Source: Paracoccus caeni
Lineage (GTDB): Bacteria; Pseudomonadota; Alphaproteobacteria; Rhodobacterales; Rhodobacteraceae
DNA: 64,000 nucleotides
Assembly (NCBI RefSeq): GCF_016629665.1
Contig: NZ_JAEPRQ010000001.1
Location: forward strand, 62,001-126,000
Direction: 5' to 3'
Under the pieces are notes generated by a model, which was given only the letters and a program-made list of their open reading frames with translations, did no database searches and was not told the origin of the DNA. The position numbers were made by a program, and so were the translations under genes. Within the stretch, counting starts at the first letter, position 1, and each line of letters begins with the position of its first letter. Below are positions 29,838 to 38,327 of this stretch, in pieces.

Positions 29838-31061
29838 CTAAAGCGGTTGGCCGGTCAGCAGGCGCGGCATCGGATCGACCTGAAGGCCCGCCGCCTGACG
29901 CATGAAGTTGCGCCGCAGCGCCGGGACCGCGCTGACAAGGCCCATGCCAAGCCCCCGCGCCGCCGACAGGATCGCGTTGTCGCTGCCGAAAAGCCGGTTC
30001 ACGCTGTCCATGCCAAGCGCCAGCGAGGTCGCGTCAAAGCGGCGCCAGCCCTGATAGCGCTCAAGAACCAGTTCAGAGCCGATATCCTCGCCGCGCCGGG
30101 CGGCATCGACAAGGGTTTCGGCAAGCGCCGCCACGTCGCGCAGGCCCATGTTCAGACCCTGACCCGCGACGGGGTGAACGCCGTGGGCGGCGTCCCCGAC
30201 CAAGGCGATGCGGGGGCGGACATATTCCACGGCCAAGGACAGGCTGAGCGGGTAGGTGAAGCGGGGACCGGCCAGAGAGATCGCGCCCAGATAATCGCCG
30301 AAGCGGGGGCGCAGGACGTTCAGGAAGGCGTCATCGTCAAGGGCGGCGATGGATTTGGCGTTGGCGTCGGTCTCGGACCAGACGACGCTGCTGCGGTTAC
30401 CGGGCAGGGGCAGGATCGCGAGCGGCCCGGTGGACATGAAATATTGCTGGGCGATGCCGTGATGCGGCAATTCGTGATCGATGGCGGCGACCAGCGCGGT
30501 TTGACCATAGGTCCAGCCGCGACGGGTGATGCCTGCGCGCGCCGCGACCTGCGAGCCGCGACCATCGGCACCGATCAGCAGGCGGGCGGTCAGGCTGCGG
30601 CCATCGGAAAGCCGGGCGGTGACGGCGGTTTGGCCGACCTCTTGCCCGATGACAGAGACGCCCGCGATGTGCTGGACGCGCGACGACATCGCCGAAAGCA
30701 GAGCGCGATAAAGGAAGCGGTCTTCGAGCATGTAGCCGACCGGGCCTTCCTCGATCTCGGCGCTGTCGAAATGCAGGAACAGGGTGCCCGCGCCTTCGCC
30801 GGGCAGGCCCTGCGAGGCTTTGACTTCGCGGATCGGCTGGCTGTTCGGCGCAAGTTCGGACCAGAGGCCGAGCGCCTTCAGCAGACGTTGCGAGGCGATG
30901 GCAAGCGCATAGGCGCGACCGTCGAAGGCGTCGCCCGCGCGCTGATCCGCCGGGCGGGGGTCCACCACGGCGACGGAAAGCCCGGCATCTGCAAGGGCAA
31001 GCGCCAGTGTCGGGCCGTTCAGCCCACCGCCGGCGATCAGGATATCGACATCAAAGTTCAT
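29838..31061 (-). CDS. UbiH/UbiF/COQ6-family ubiquinone hydroxylase
   Basis: A 407-residue flavin monooxygenase of the ubiquinone ring-hydroxylating family. It has the FAD loop ILIAGGGLNGPTLALALA, the IGADGRGSQVA motif near residue 175, and the C-terminal VGDAAHGVHPVAGQGLNMGLRD family motif with the VHP-AGQGLN core that separates UbiH-type enzymes from general monooxygenases. The start may be 31061 (MNFDVDIL) or the ATG at 31073; neither has a clear ribosome site. Which ring position it hydroxylates cannot be read. It follows an EamA carrier on the same strand. Confidence 0.9.
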   Translation of the reverse strand: MNFDVDILIAGGGLNGPTLALALADAGLSVAVVDPRPADQRAGDAFDGRAYALAIASQRLLKALGLWSELAPNSQPIREVKASQGLPGEGAGTLFLHFDSAEIEEGPVGYMLEDRFLYRALLSAMSSRVQHIAGVSVIGQEVGQTAVTARLSDGRSLTARLLIGADGRGSQVAARAGITRRGWTYGQTALVAAIDHELPHHGIAQQYFMSTGPLAILPLPGNRSSVVWSETDANAKSIAALDDDAFLNVLRPRFGDYLGAISLAGPRFTYPLSLSLAVEYVRPRIALVGDAAHGVHPVAGQGLNMGLRDVAALAETLVDAARRGEDIGSELVLERYQGWRRFDATSLALGMDSVNRLFGSDNAILSAARGLGMGLVSAVPALRRNFMRQAAGLQVDPMPRLLTGQPL

Positions 31062-31115
31062 CGCGCGGATCATGCACGCGGCGGCGGCAAAGGCAATGCG
31101 GCGTGGTGTGCCGCT

Positions 31116-32012
31116 TCAGGCGGCGGGCGGGCGCTTGACTGTCTGAGCCGGGGTTTTCGACAGTTGCACCGCCAGAATCCCGGCCATGATGATGCCGACG
31201 CCGATCACATCCCCGGCGCCAAGTTGTTCGCCCAGCAGCAGCGCGCCGGTCGCCACTCCGAAGAACGGGGTCAGGAAGTGGAAGGTGGCGGCCCGAACCG
31301 CGCCGATCCGGGCGACCAGCAGGAACCAGATCCAGGTGGCGGCAAGTCCCGGCACCACCACCGTATAGATGAAGGCGACCACCAGCCGGGTGTTCAGCGT
31401 GACATCCCAAGTTTCGAAGAACGGCGCGACCACGCCAAGGGTCACCGCGCCGACCAGCATCTGCAAGCCGACGATCATCATCACATTGCCGCCCGAGCTT
31501 GCGCCGCGCACGGTCAGCGTGGCGATGGCAAGCGCCAGTGCGGCAAGGAAGCACAGCACGATTCCCGCCAGGTCGCTGCCGCCCTGCAGCCTTGCGCCCA
31601 TGATCAGCGCCACCCCGATCAGCCCAAGCGCCAGACCGGCGACGCCCAGCGGGCGCAGTCTTTCGCCCATCAGCGACCAGCCAAGGAAGGCCACCATCAG
31701 CGGCATGGTGGCGGCGATGATCGAGGCAAGCCCGGCCTCGATCCACTGCATCGCCACCCAGTTCATCCCAAGATAAAGCGCGTTCTGACACAGGCCCAGC
31801 ACCACCACTGCCCGCCATTGGGCACGGGTCAGGTTGCGCCATGTCTGGCCCATGGCCAGCGCGATCAGCACGCCGATCGTGCCCGACATGGCAAAACGCA
31901 GGGACAGTGCGATCAGCGGTGGCGCTTCGGTCACGATCATCCGGGTGGAGGTAAAGGCCGAAGCCCACATGACCGCAAAGACCAGCCCCATCAGGATTGC
32001 GCGAATATCCAT
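31116..32012 (-). CDS. EamA-family (DMT) transporter
   Basis: A 298-residue inner-membrane protein with about ten hydrophobic helices arranged as two EamA repeats. It begins MDIRAILMGLVFAVMWASAF, with the SWG/WAS-type first-helix signature, and shows a second repeat beginning near residue 150 (SGGNVMMIVGLQMLVGAV). Members export small metabolites or amino acids; the substrate is unknown. It lies 55 bp upstream of the UbiH-like gene on the same strand. The last residues QTVKRPPAA are a cytoplasmic basic tail. Confidence 0.9.
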   Translation of the reverse strand: MDIRAILMGLVFAVMWASAFTSTRMIVTEAPPLIALSLRFAMSGTIGVLIALAMGQTWRNLTRAQWRAVVVLGLCQNALYLGMNWVAMQWIEAGLASIIAATMPLMVAFLGWSLMGERLRPLGVAGLALGLIGVALIMGARLQGGSDLAGIVLCFLAALALAIATLTVRGASSGGNVMMIVGLQMLVGAVTLGVVAPFFETWDVTLNTRLVVAFIYTVVVPGLAATWIWFLLVARIGAVRAATFHFLTPFFGVATGALLLGEQLGAGDVIGVGIIMAGILAVQLSKTPAQTVKRPPAA

Positions 32013-32083
32013 GCCCGACCTATTTGCAGAAACTGCAAGGACGCTAGCAGAGCGGATTGTGATGGGTAAGAGGCCGCAGCATG

Positions 32084-32112
32084 AAAAAAGACCGCGCCTT
32101 TCGGGCGCGGTC
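32084..32112 (-). terminator. Intrinsic terminator of the HU gene
   Basis: On the minus strand GACCGCGCC pairs with GGCGCGGTC around a 5-base loop, followed by CTTTTTTCAT. A 9-bp perfect GC stem plus a T6 tract, 24 bp past the HU stop, is a textbook rho-independent terminator. Confidence 0.92.
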
Positions 32113-32135
32113 CAAATAGAAATCCTGAAGCAGGA

Positions 32136-32435
32136 TCAGCTGTTGACGCTGTCCTTCAGGGCCTTGGCAACGGTCACCTTCACCTGCTTGTCAGCCGGTT
32201 TGGTCATCATTTCCTGGGTCTGCGGGTTGCGGACCTGACGCTCGGGGCGTGCGCGGCATGCCACTTTGCCGATGCCCGGCAGCGTCACTGCGCCGCCACC
32301 GGCGACTTCACGGGTCACGACTGCGGCGATGGCGTCCAGAGCCGCCGAAGCGGTTTTCTTGTCCGAACCCATCTCTTCGGCGAGGGTCGCAACCAGTTGA
32401 GTCTTGGTCATCGGTTTTGCGGAAGGTGTTGCCAT
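32136..32435 (-). CDS. HU-family DNA-binding protein
   Basis: A 99-residue histone-like protein that bends and compacts DNA as a dimer. It shows MTKTQLVATLAEEMG at the start of the fold, the IGKVACRARPERQVRNPQT arm that enters the minor groove (the RNPxT motif), and KALKDSVN at the end. The ATG at 32435 (MATPSAKPMTKTQ) has an AGAGGAGA ribosome site and adds an 8-residue leader before the HU fold; the longer upstream frame is untranslated leader. Followed by a strong terminator, so it is a single-gene, probably highly expressed unit. Confidence 0.94.
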   Translation of the reverse strand: MATPSAKPMTKTQLVATLAEEMGSDKKTASAALDAIAAVVTREVAGGGAVTLPGIGKVACRARPERQVRNPQTQEMMTKPADKQVKVTVAKALKDSVNS

Positions 32436-32572
32436 TCTTCTGTCTCCTCTTGCCCTGTTGATGGGCCCACAAATTTCGCCTTTTGCGGCATAGAGCCTGC
32501 TACACACGGTTTTGACCGGTAGATCAAGTATTTTTCGCAATTCCTGACAAAACCGGCGATTCGATGTGCATA

Positions 32573-32585
32573 TGACCTTAGGTCA
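32573..32585. repeat. Small inverted repeat over the amn stop codon
   Basis: TGACCTTAGGTCA, five-base perfect arms around TTA, overlaps the amn stop (32583-32585). It could be a weak hairpin or a protein site upstream of the HU gene, which starts 138 bp away. Could also be chance. Confidence 0.25.
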
Positions 32586-34067
32586 CAGGAACGCGGTCTC
32601 GCTGAAAGACCGCAATTTACGGGAATGTATGCGCTCTAGCGGCATTTCGCGCAGTTTCTCCATTGCGCGAATTCCGATCAGAAGATGGTTCGCAACCTGC
32701 GTCCGGTAGAAGTCCGTGGCCATTCCCGGCAGCTTAAGTTCACCATGTAGCGGTTTGTCGCTGACGCAAAGCAGGGTGCCGTAGGGGACGCGGAAGCGGA
32801 AGCCGTTGGCGGCGATGGTCGCGCTTTCCATATCCAGCGCAACGGCGCGGGACAGCGACAGCCGGTGAACCGGGCCGGAATAGTCGCGCAGTTCCCAGTT
32901 GCGGTTGTCGATGGTGGCGACGGTGCCCGTCCGCATGATCCGTTTGAGTTCGTATCCGTCAAGCTGGGTGACCTCGGCCACGGCTTCCTGAAGCGCCACC
33001 TGCACCTCGGCCAGAGGCGGGATTGGCACCCAGATCGGCAGATCGTCGTCAAGGACGTGATCTTCGCGCAGATAGGCATGGGCCAGAACGAAATCGCCCA
33101 GACGCTGGCTGTTGCGCAGCCCGGCGCAGTGGCCGACCATCAGCCAGGCATGGGGGCGCAACACCGCGATATGGTCCGTCGCCGTCTTCGCGTTAGAGGG
33201 GCCGACGCCGATATTGACCAGCGTGATCCCCTGACCGTTCTTTCGCTTCAGGTGATAGGTCGGCATCTGCGGCATTTTCGACAGCACCGCCAGCGGGGCT
33301 TGACCGTCGAAGATCTCTTGATTGCCGGGGGCGACGAACGAGGTGTAGCCCGAGTCCGGATCGTCCAGCGCGCGGCGGGCGAAGAGTTCAAACTCGTCCA
33401 CGTAGAACTGATAGTTGGTGAAGAGGACGAAGTTCTGGAAATTCTCGGCCGCGGTCGCGGTATAGTGTTGCAGGCGGGCCAAGGAATAGTCGATCCGTTG
33501 CGCGGTGAAGGCCGACAGATATTGCGTGCCGTCGATCAACGCGGGGGCAACGCCGTTCACGATGTCGTCGTTCATCGTCCGCAGATCCGGCACGTCGAAC
33601 ACATCGCGAAGCGAGAAGTCGAGGACGCCCTCCTGCGGCACCGCCATCTCGCTTTGCGCGGCGACGGCGAAATGGACGGGCATCGGGGTTTCGCTAAGCC
33701 CGACGGTCACCGGGACGCCGTGATTCTTGATCAACAGGCCGATTTGTTCCGTGAGGTAGTTCCCGAACAGGTCGGGGCGGGTGATCGTGGTGGCGTAGCT
33801 GCCGGATTCGGTCACATGGCCAAAGGACAGCCGCGAATCGACATGGGGATGGCCGACCACGGTGATCCGCAATTCGGGGTAGAAGGCGCGGTAGCGGGCG
33901 TCGGGGCGTTTCCCCTCCAGCATGCCGGTGAAGCGGGTCACCAGAAAATCCGTCGCCTCGAAGTAAAGCTGTTGCAGGCGCTTGACCGCCGCCTCGGGGT
34001 CGGTGAACTGCTCGCGCGGGGCGGGTTCTGGGGTCTCGACCGGCAGGTAGCGGGAATCCGTGTCCAT
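32583..34067 (-). CDS. amn: AMP nucleosidase
   Basis: Hydrolyses AMP to adenine and ribose-5-phosphate, regulating the adenylate pool. The 494-residue length matches the bacterial enzyme: an N-terminal regulatory domain to about residue 180, followed by a nucleoside-phosphorylase-like domain with NIGVGPSNAKTATDHIAVLRP and HCAGLRNSQRLGDFVLAHAY. RAVALDMESATIAANGFRFRV holds the catalytic region near residue 420. The ATG at 34067 has an AAGGAAA site. It is divergent from an epimerase gene and ends at a small inverted repeat that includes its stop codon. Confidence 0.95.
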   Translation of the reverse strand: MDTDSRYLPVETPEPAPREQFTDPEAAVKRLQQLYFEATDFLVTRFTGMLEGKRPDARYRAFYPELRITVVGHPHVDSRLSFGHVTESGSYATTITRPDLFGNYLTEQIGLLIKNHGVPVTVGLSETPMPVHFAVAAQSEMAVPQEGVLDFSLRDVFDVPDLRTMNDDIVNGVAPALIDGTQYLSAFTAQRIDYSLARLQHYTATAAENFQNFVLFTNYQFYVDEFELFARRALDDPDSGYTSFVAPGNQEIFDGQAPLAVLSKMPQMPTYHLKRKNGQGITLVNIGVGPSNAKTATDHIAVLRPHAWLMVGHCAGLRNSQRLGDFVLAHAYLREDHVLDDDLPIWVPIPPLAEVQVALQEAVAEVTQLDGYELKRIMRTGTVATIDNRNWELRDYSGPVHRLSLSRAVALDMESATIAANGFRFRVPYGTLLCVSDKPLHGELKLPGMATDFYRTQVANHLLIGIRAMEKLREMPLERIHSRKLRSFSETAFL

Positions 34068-34162
34068 TGCGTCATTTCCTTCTGATTGCCGAGAAGGTGC
34101 CAGTCCGTGCCGATGCAGGCAAGCGTCTGGTGCGGGGACGGCGACACTATTACATTGTGTTC

Positions 34163-35035
34163 ATGGAATTTCTGGTTTTCGGACATGGCTATACGGCCAG
34201 CTATCTGACGCCCCTGCTTCTGGCCGAGGGCTGGACCGTCACCGGCACCACCCGCGACGGCCCTGACAGGGTTGCAGCGGCGGGGGCCGTGCCGCTGATT
34301 TGGCCGGGGCAGGAAGCCGCGCTGCGCGATGCGATTCAGCGGGCGGATGCGATCCTGATCTCTGCCGCGCCCGATCCAGCGACAGGCGATCCCGTGCTTG
34401 CCGCCTTCCGCGACGACCTGCGGTACGCCCATCCGCGTTGGATCGGCTATCTTTCGACCACCGGCGTCTATGGCGACCGAGGCGGCGATTGGGTTGACGA
34501 ATCGAGTCCTCTCGACGGCACCGGCACCCGCGCCAAGGCCCGGATCAAGGCCGAGGCCGATTGGCGCGCGCTGGCCGATCAGGCGGGCCTGCCGCTGCAT
34601 ATCTTTCGCCTTGCGGGGATCTATGGTCCCGGTCGCGGGCCGTTCCAGAAGGTCAGCCAAGGCACCGCGCGCCGGATCATCAAGCCCGGCCAGATCTTTT
34701 CGCGCATCCATGTCGAGGATCTGGCGCAGGTGCTGCTGGCCTCGATCCACGCTCCTTCGCCGGGGACCGCTTATAATGTCTGCGATGACAATCCCGCCCC
34801 GCCCGAGGACGTGATCGCCCATGCGGCGGAGTTGCTGAACCTGCCGCTGCCACCTGCCGAGGATTTCGCGACCGCCGAGATGACACCGATGGCGCGGTCC
34901 TTCTATGCCGACAGCAAACGGGTGCGGAACGACCGTATTCGGCGCGATCTGGGCGTGACGCTGCGTTATCCCGATTATCGCAGCGGACTGGCCGCGCTTC
35001 TGGCCAAGGAAGGCTTGGAAGGCAACGTTTCCTGA
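34163..35035 (+). CDS. NAD-dependent epimerase/dehydratase-like SDR protein
   Basis: A 290-residue extended SDR-like protein. MEFLVFGHGYTASYLTPLL at the N-terminus is a Rossmann nucleotide loop, followed by YLSTTGVYGDRGGDWVDE with the Ser-Tyr region expected of the family, and later IFRLAGIYGPGRGPF and RIHVEDLAQVLLASI. It lacks the full Tyr-x-x-x-Lys in an obvious form, as in the YeeZ-type subgroup. The ATG at 34163 matches the fold start; no ribosome site is visible, so a leaderless transcript is possible. It is divergent from amn across 95 bp. Confidence 0.85.
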   Translation: MEFLVFGHGYTASYLTPLLLAEGWTVTGTTRDGPDRVAAAGAVPLIWPGQEAALRDAIQRADAILISAAPDPATGDPVLAAFRDDLRYAHPRWIGYLSTTGVYGDRGGDWVDESSPLDGTGTRAKARIKAEADWRALADQAGLPLHIFRLAGIYGPGRGPFQKVSQGTARRIIKPGQIFSRIHVEDLAQVLLASIHAPSPGTAYNVCDDNPAPPEDVIAHAAELLNLPLPPAEDFATAEMTPMARSFYADSKRVRNDRIRRDLGVTLRYPDYRSGLAALLAKEGLEGNVS

Positions 35036-35203
35036 TCCTGCAATGGTTTACGCAGCGGCGGCAAATCAGCCCGGCTGTGGCACCGCTGCCACCTGTCGGG
35101 ATTTGCGCGGGCGGGCGAACAAATCGCTTGCCGGATGCCTGACCCGAACCTATGAGCGATCTCGCATTTGCGCGTCCCTAGCCCCTCATTATCAGAGAAT
35201 TAC

Positions 35204-36919
35204 ATGCAGGTTATTGCACGAAATGGCATCTGGAGCCTGACTTCCAGCTTTGGCCTTACCCTTCGCGAGGGCTCGGTTCCTTACCGGGCGAATGCGGAAG
35301 GCATGATGCATGGCCTCAGGCTGCTGAAGAATGGCGAGGTGGACACCTCGGCAACGATCTATCTGGTGCCGACCGGGACAGCCAACACGGTGTCGTTGCC
35401 GGATTTCTGGGGTGACTGGATCGGCGAGCCGAACAACAGGGGCAACGACTGGTCACTGCGCGGCTTCTGGGGCGAGGCGGGTTTTGCGCTGAACAATGAT
35501 GATTTTGCGGAAGGTGATGAGACTTTCCAGCTTCTGATTTATAAGGACCGCGCCAATCCGGTTTTCGGCGATGCGCCGTTCATGCGGGTGACGATCACCA
35601 TTCAGGATGACGACATCAACGGCACAGCCGGTCACGACACCCTGCAGGGCACCAAATTCGACGACTATCTGCGCGGCTATGCGGGTAACGACCTGCTGCG
35701 CGGCGGCGCCGGGAATGATTACCTGATGGGTCAGAACGGCAACGATACGCTGTTCGGCGATCTGGGCAATGACACGCTGGACGGCGGTGCCGGTGACGAT
35801 CTGATGAATGGCGGCCGTGGCGACGATACCTATATCGTCAACAGCATCCGCGACCGGATCGAAGAAGGCACGAATGGCGGCAGGGATCTGGTCAAATCCA
35901 GCGTCACCTATGCCCTTGCCGCGAATGTGGAAGATCTGGCCCTGACGGGTTCGGGCAATATCAACGCGACCGGCAACGGCGCGGCCAACAAGCTGACCGG
36001 CAATGCGGGCGACAATACGCTTGATGGCCGTCAGGGTGCCGACACGATGATCGGCGGCAAGGGCAACGACACCTACATCGTCGATCATATCGGCGATGTG
36101 GTCCGCGAGAATGCCAATCAGGGCAATGATCTGGTCAGGGCAAGTGTCTCTTACGCTCTGTCCGGCAATGTCGAAAAACTGACCCTGACCGGGACGGCGA
36201 ACCTCAACGCCACCGGCAATGCTGCGGCGAATGTGCTGACCGGGAATGCGGGGAACAATATCCTCGACGGGCGGCAAGGGGCCGACACGATGATCGGCGG
36301 CAAGGGCAACGACACCTATATCGTCGATAGCGCCCGCGACATCGTGCGCGAATCCGCAAATCAGGGGACCGATCATGTCAAAGCCAGCGTCGATCACCAG
36401 CTTTCGGCAAATGTCGAAAACCTGACGCTGACCGGCCGGGCCGCTATCGGCAAGGGGAACGAGCTTGCAAACAGCCTGAGCGGCAATGCCGCCAACAACC
36501 AGCTTTTCGGGAATGCGGGCAACGACACTTTGTCCGGCGGGGCTGGCAACGATGTGCTGGATGGCGGGCTGGGCCGTGATCTTCTGATCGGCGGCGCCGG
36601 TGCGGATACGTTCGTATTCCGCAGCATCGCCGATTCCGCGGTCGCGCGGGCGCAAAGCGATGTGATTCAGGATTTCAATTTCCGCCACAACGATCAGATC
36701 TCGCTGCAGCCCATCGATGCGAATACGCGCGTCGGCGGCAATCAGGCTTTCACCTTCATCGAGGATGACGCTTTCTCGAACAAGGCAGGTCAGTTGCGGT
36801 ATGAGAAACTAGCCAGCCAGACGCTTATTCAGGGCGATGTGAATGGCGACGGCAAGGCGGATTTCTCGATCCTGCTGACCGGTCGCTTCGACATGGAAGC
36901 GACCGATTTTATTCTGTGA
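35204..36919 (+). CDS. RTX/serralysin-type calcium-binding protein with 81-residue repeats
   Basis: A 571-residue RTX protein, distinct from the pair at 3.2-5.9 kb. An N-terminal beta domain of about 130 residues with DDFAEGDETFQLLIY, resembling Calx-beta, is followed by nonapeptide repeats (GNDTLFGDLGNDTLDGG). Then come three tandem 81-residue units, each with GNDTYIVD and NVENLTLTG-like sequence, and a final RTX block plus DFNFRHNDQISL. The end TDFIL is a type I secretion-like C-terminus. The ATG at 35204 has an AGAGAA site. No protease motif HExxH is present, so it is not a serralysin protease. Probable adhesin or surface-layer-like protein. Confidence 0.88.
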   Translation: MQVIARNGIWSLTSSFGLTLREGSVPYRANAEGMMHGLRLLKNGEVDTSATIYLVPTGTANTVSLPDFWGDWIGEPNNRGNDWSLRGFWGEAGFALNNDDFAEGDETFQLLIYKDRANPVFGDAPFMRVTITIQDDDINGTAGHDTLQGTKFDDYLRGYAGNDLLRGGAGNDYLMGQNGNDTLFGDLGNDTLDGGAGDDLMNGGRGDDTYIVNSIRDRIEEGTNGGRDLVKSSVTYALAANVEDLALTGSGNINATGNGAANKLTGNAGDNTLDGRQGADTMIGGKGNDTYIVDHIGDVVRENANQGNDLVRASVSYALSGNVEKLTLTGTANLNATGNAAANVLTGNAGNNILDGRQGADTMIGGKGNDTYIVDSARDIVRESANQGTDHVKASVDHQLSANVENLTLTGRAAIGKGNELANSLSGNAANNQLFGNAGNDTLSGGAGNDVLDGGLGRDLLIGGAGADTFVFRSIADSAVARAQSDVIQDFNFRHNDQISLQPIDANTRVGGNQAFTFIEDDAFSNKAGQLRYEKLASQTLIQGDVNGDGKADFSILLTGRFDMEATDFIL

Positions 36920-36925
36920 CCGGGC

Positions 36926-37498
36926 CTAGGCTGCGCCCAGTTTCGCGGCGCAGCGCTTGATCCATTCTTCGACGACGGGGCTGCGGCGCAGTCCCTCGCC
37001 GAAGAACAGGAAGGGCGATACGCACAGGACATCCGCCGCCGAAAAGTCATCACCCAGAAGGAACGGGCCATTCGCCAGCCCTTCCTCCAGCCGTTTCAGC
37101 ACGGTGTCATAGTCGCGGAAGGTAGCATTCAGGACCGGATCGTCGATCTTCAGGTAGTCCAGCAGGATCACCGGCTCCAGCACGCCCTGATAATAGAAAA
37201 GCCATGACAGATATTCGCCGCGCTTCGGATCGCCGACCTCGCGGCCAAGCCCGCTTTCGGGGAAAAGCTCGGTCAGATAGGTGATGATCGCGCCGCGTTC
37301 GCGGATATGATCGTCGCCATTGACCAGATAGGGCACCTTGCCCTCGGGATGCGGGTTCTTCGGGTCGGGCCCGCCGGTGCCGTCCTGCCGGGGGATCGTC
37401 ACCTCAACGATGTCGATCTTGTCGCGGATGCCCATGGCGTCGATCAGCGAAACGATGGTCTCGGAACGGCTGTTCGGGGCGTGATAAAGGGTCGGCAT
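36926..37498 (-). CDS. Glutathione S-transferase family protein
   Basis: A 190-residue protein with an N-terminal thioredoxin-like fold (MPTLYHAPNSRSETIVSLID) in which the SRS residues near position 10 are the expected glutathione-activating serine region, GKVPYLV as the cis-proline turn at about residue 53, RERGAIITYL, and an alpha-helical C-terminal domain. The ATG at 37498 has an AGGAGAC ribosome site; upstream open frame is not family-like. It is divergent from the WYL regulator at 37563, which may control it. Substrate unknown. Confidence 0.9.
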   Translation of the reverse strand: MPTLYHAPNSRSETIVSLIDAMGIRDKIDIVEVTIPRQDGTGGPDPKNPHPEGKVPYLVNGDDHIRERGAIITYLTELFPESGLGREVGDPKRGEYLSWLFYYQGVLEPVILLDYLKIDDPVLNATFRDYDTVLKRLEEGLANGPFLLGDDFSAADVLCVSPFLFFGEGLRRSPVVEEWIKRCAAKLGAA

Positions 37499-37562
37499 CT
37501 CTTGTCTCCTTGTTCGAGTATGGCCAAGGATTAACCCGGCCCCCCTGACAGAAAGAGGCAGC

Positions 37563-38327
37563 ATGGCCCGGACCGACAGATTGATGCGCCTGATGGACGT
37601 GATGCGCCGCTTGCCCGCGCCGGTCACCGCGGGGCGTCTGGCCGAGGAAACCGGCGTCTCGCTGCGCCAGCTTTACCGCGACATCGCCACCTTGCGGGCG
37701 GGCGGTGCGCTGATCGATGGTGAGGCGGGGTTGGGCTATACGCTGACCGAAGACCCGGCCCTGCCGCCGCAAAGTTTCTCGCGCCTGGAGATCGAGGGGC
37801 TACGACTGGCGGTCGATGCCCTGTCCGGCGTTGGCGATTCCGAACTGGTGGATGCGGCCGAGAACGCTTTGTCGCGGATCATCGCCACCCTGCCTGAACG
37901 TCAGGCCCAACAGGCGCTGCACGCAATCAGCCACAGCTTTTCGCCCGGCCCCGACCGGAAACCGCCGCAGGTGGACATCGCCACGATCCGCCGCGCCTGC
38001 TGGGAGGAAATGGTGCTGGAGATCGATTATACCGACCTGAAGGACGATTGCACCACGCGCCAGATCTGGCCCCTGGGCATGTCCTATTCACAGCGGACGC
38101 TGATGCTCTTGGCCTATTGCCGGATGCGGATGGATTACCGGGTCTTTCACGTCAACCGCATGGCCGCGCTGCGACTGACCGGCGACAGCTTTCGCCCCCG
38201 CCGGGCCGCTTTGGTGCGCGACTATGCCAGCGCGCGGTCTAGGCAGCACGCGGCCGAAAAATCGCCGTCGCCGGATCGCACAGATACTGGCTGCGATAGC
38301 TGGCCCCCTGTCGCGCCAGATCGGTGA
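37563..38327 (+). CDS. WYL-domain (YafY-type) transcriptional regulator
   Basis: A 254-residue DNA-binding protein. Residues 1-60 form a DeoR-like helix-turn-helix (TAGRLAEETGVSLRQLYRDIATLR). A WYL domain follows, with LEIDYTDLKDDCTTRQIWPLGM and YCRMRMDYRVFHVNRM. The normal end of such proteins would be near RDYASAR at about residue 226; here the frame continues 28 residues and overlaps the 3' end of the convergent aminotransferase by 89 bp. It is divergent from the glutathione transferase gene, its probable target. Confidence 0.88.
   Translation: MARTDRLMRLMDVMRRLPAPVTAGRLAEETGVSLRQLYRDIATLRAGGALIDGEAGLGYTLTEDPALPPQSFSRLEIEGLRLAVDALSGVGDSELVDAAENALSRIIATLPERQAQQALHAISHSFSPGPDRKPPQVDIATIRRACWEEMVLEIDYTDLKDDCTTRQIWPLGMSYSQRTLMLLAYCRMRMDYRVFHVNRMAALRLTGDSFRPRRAALVRDYASARSRQHAAEKSPSPDRTDTGCDSWPPVAPDR

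Noticed and set aside
35630..36600. Possible CRISPR-like or satellite repeats
   Set aside because: The periodicity is codon-based RTX nonapeptides and 81-residue units in an open gene; there are no spacers.
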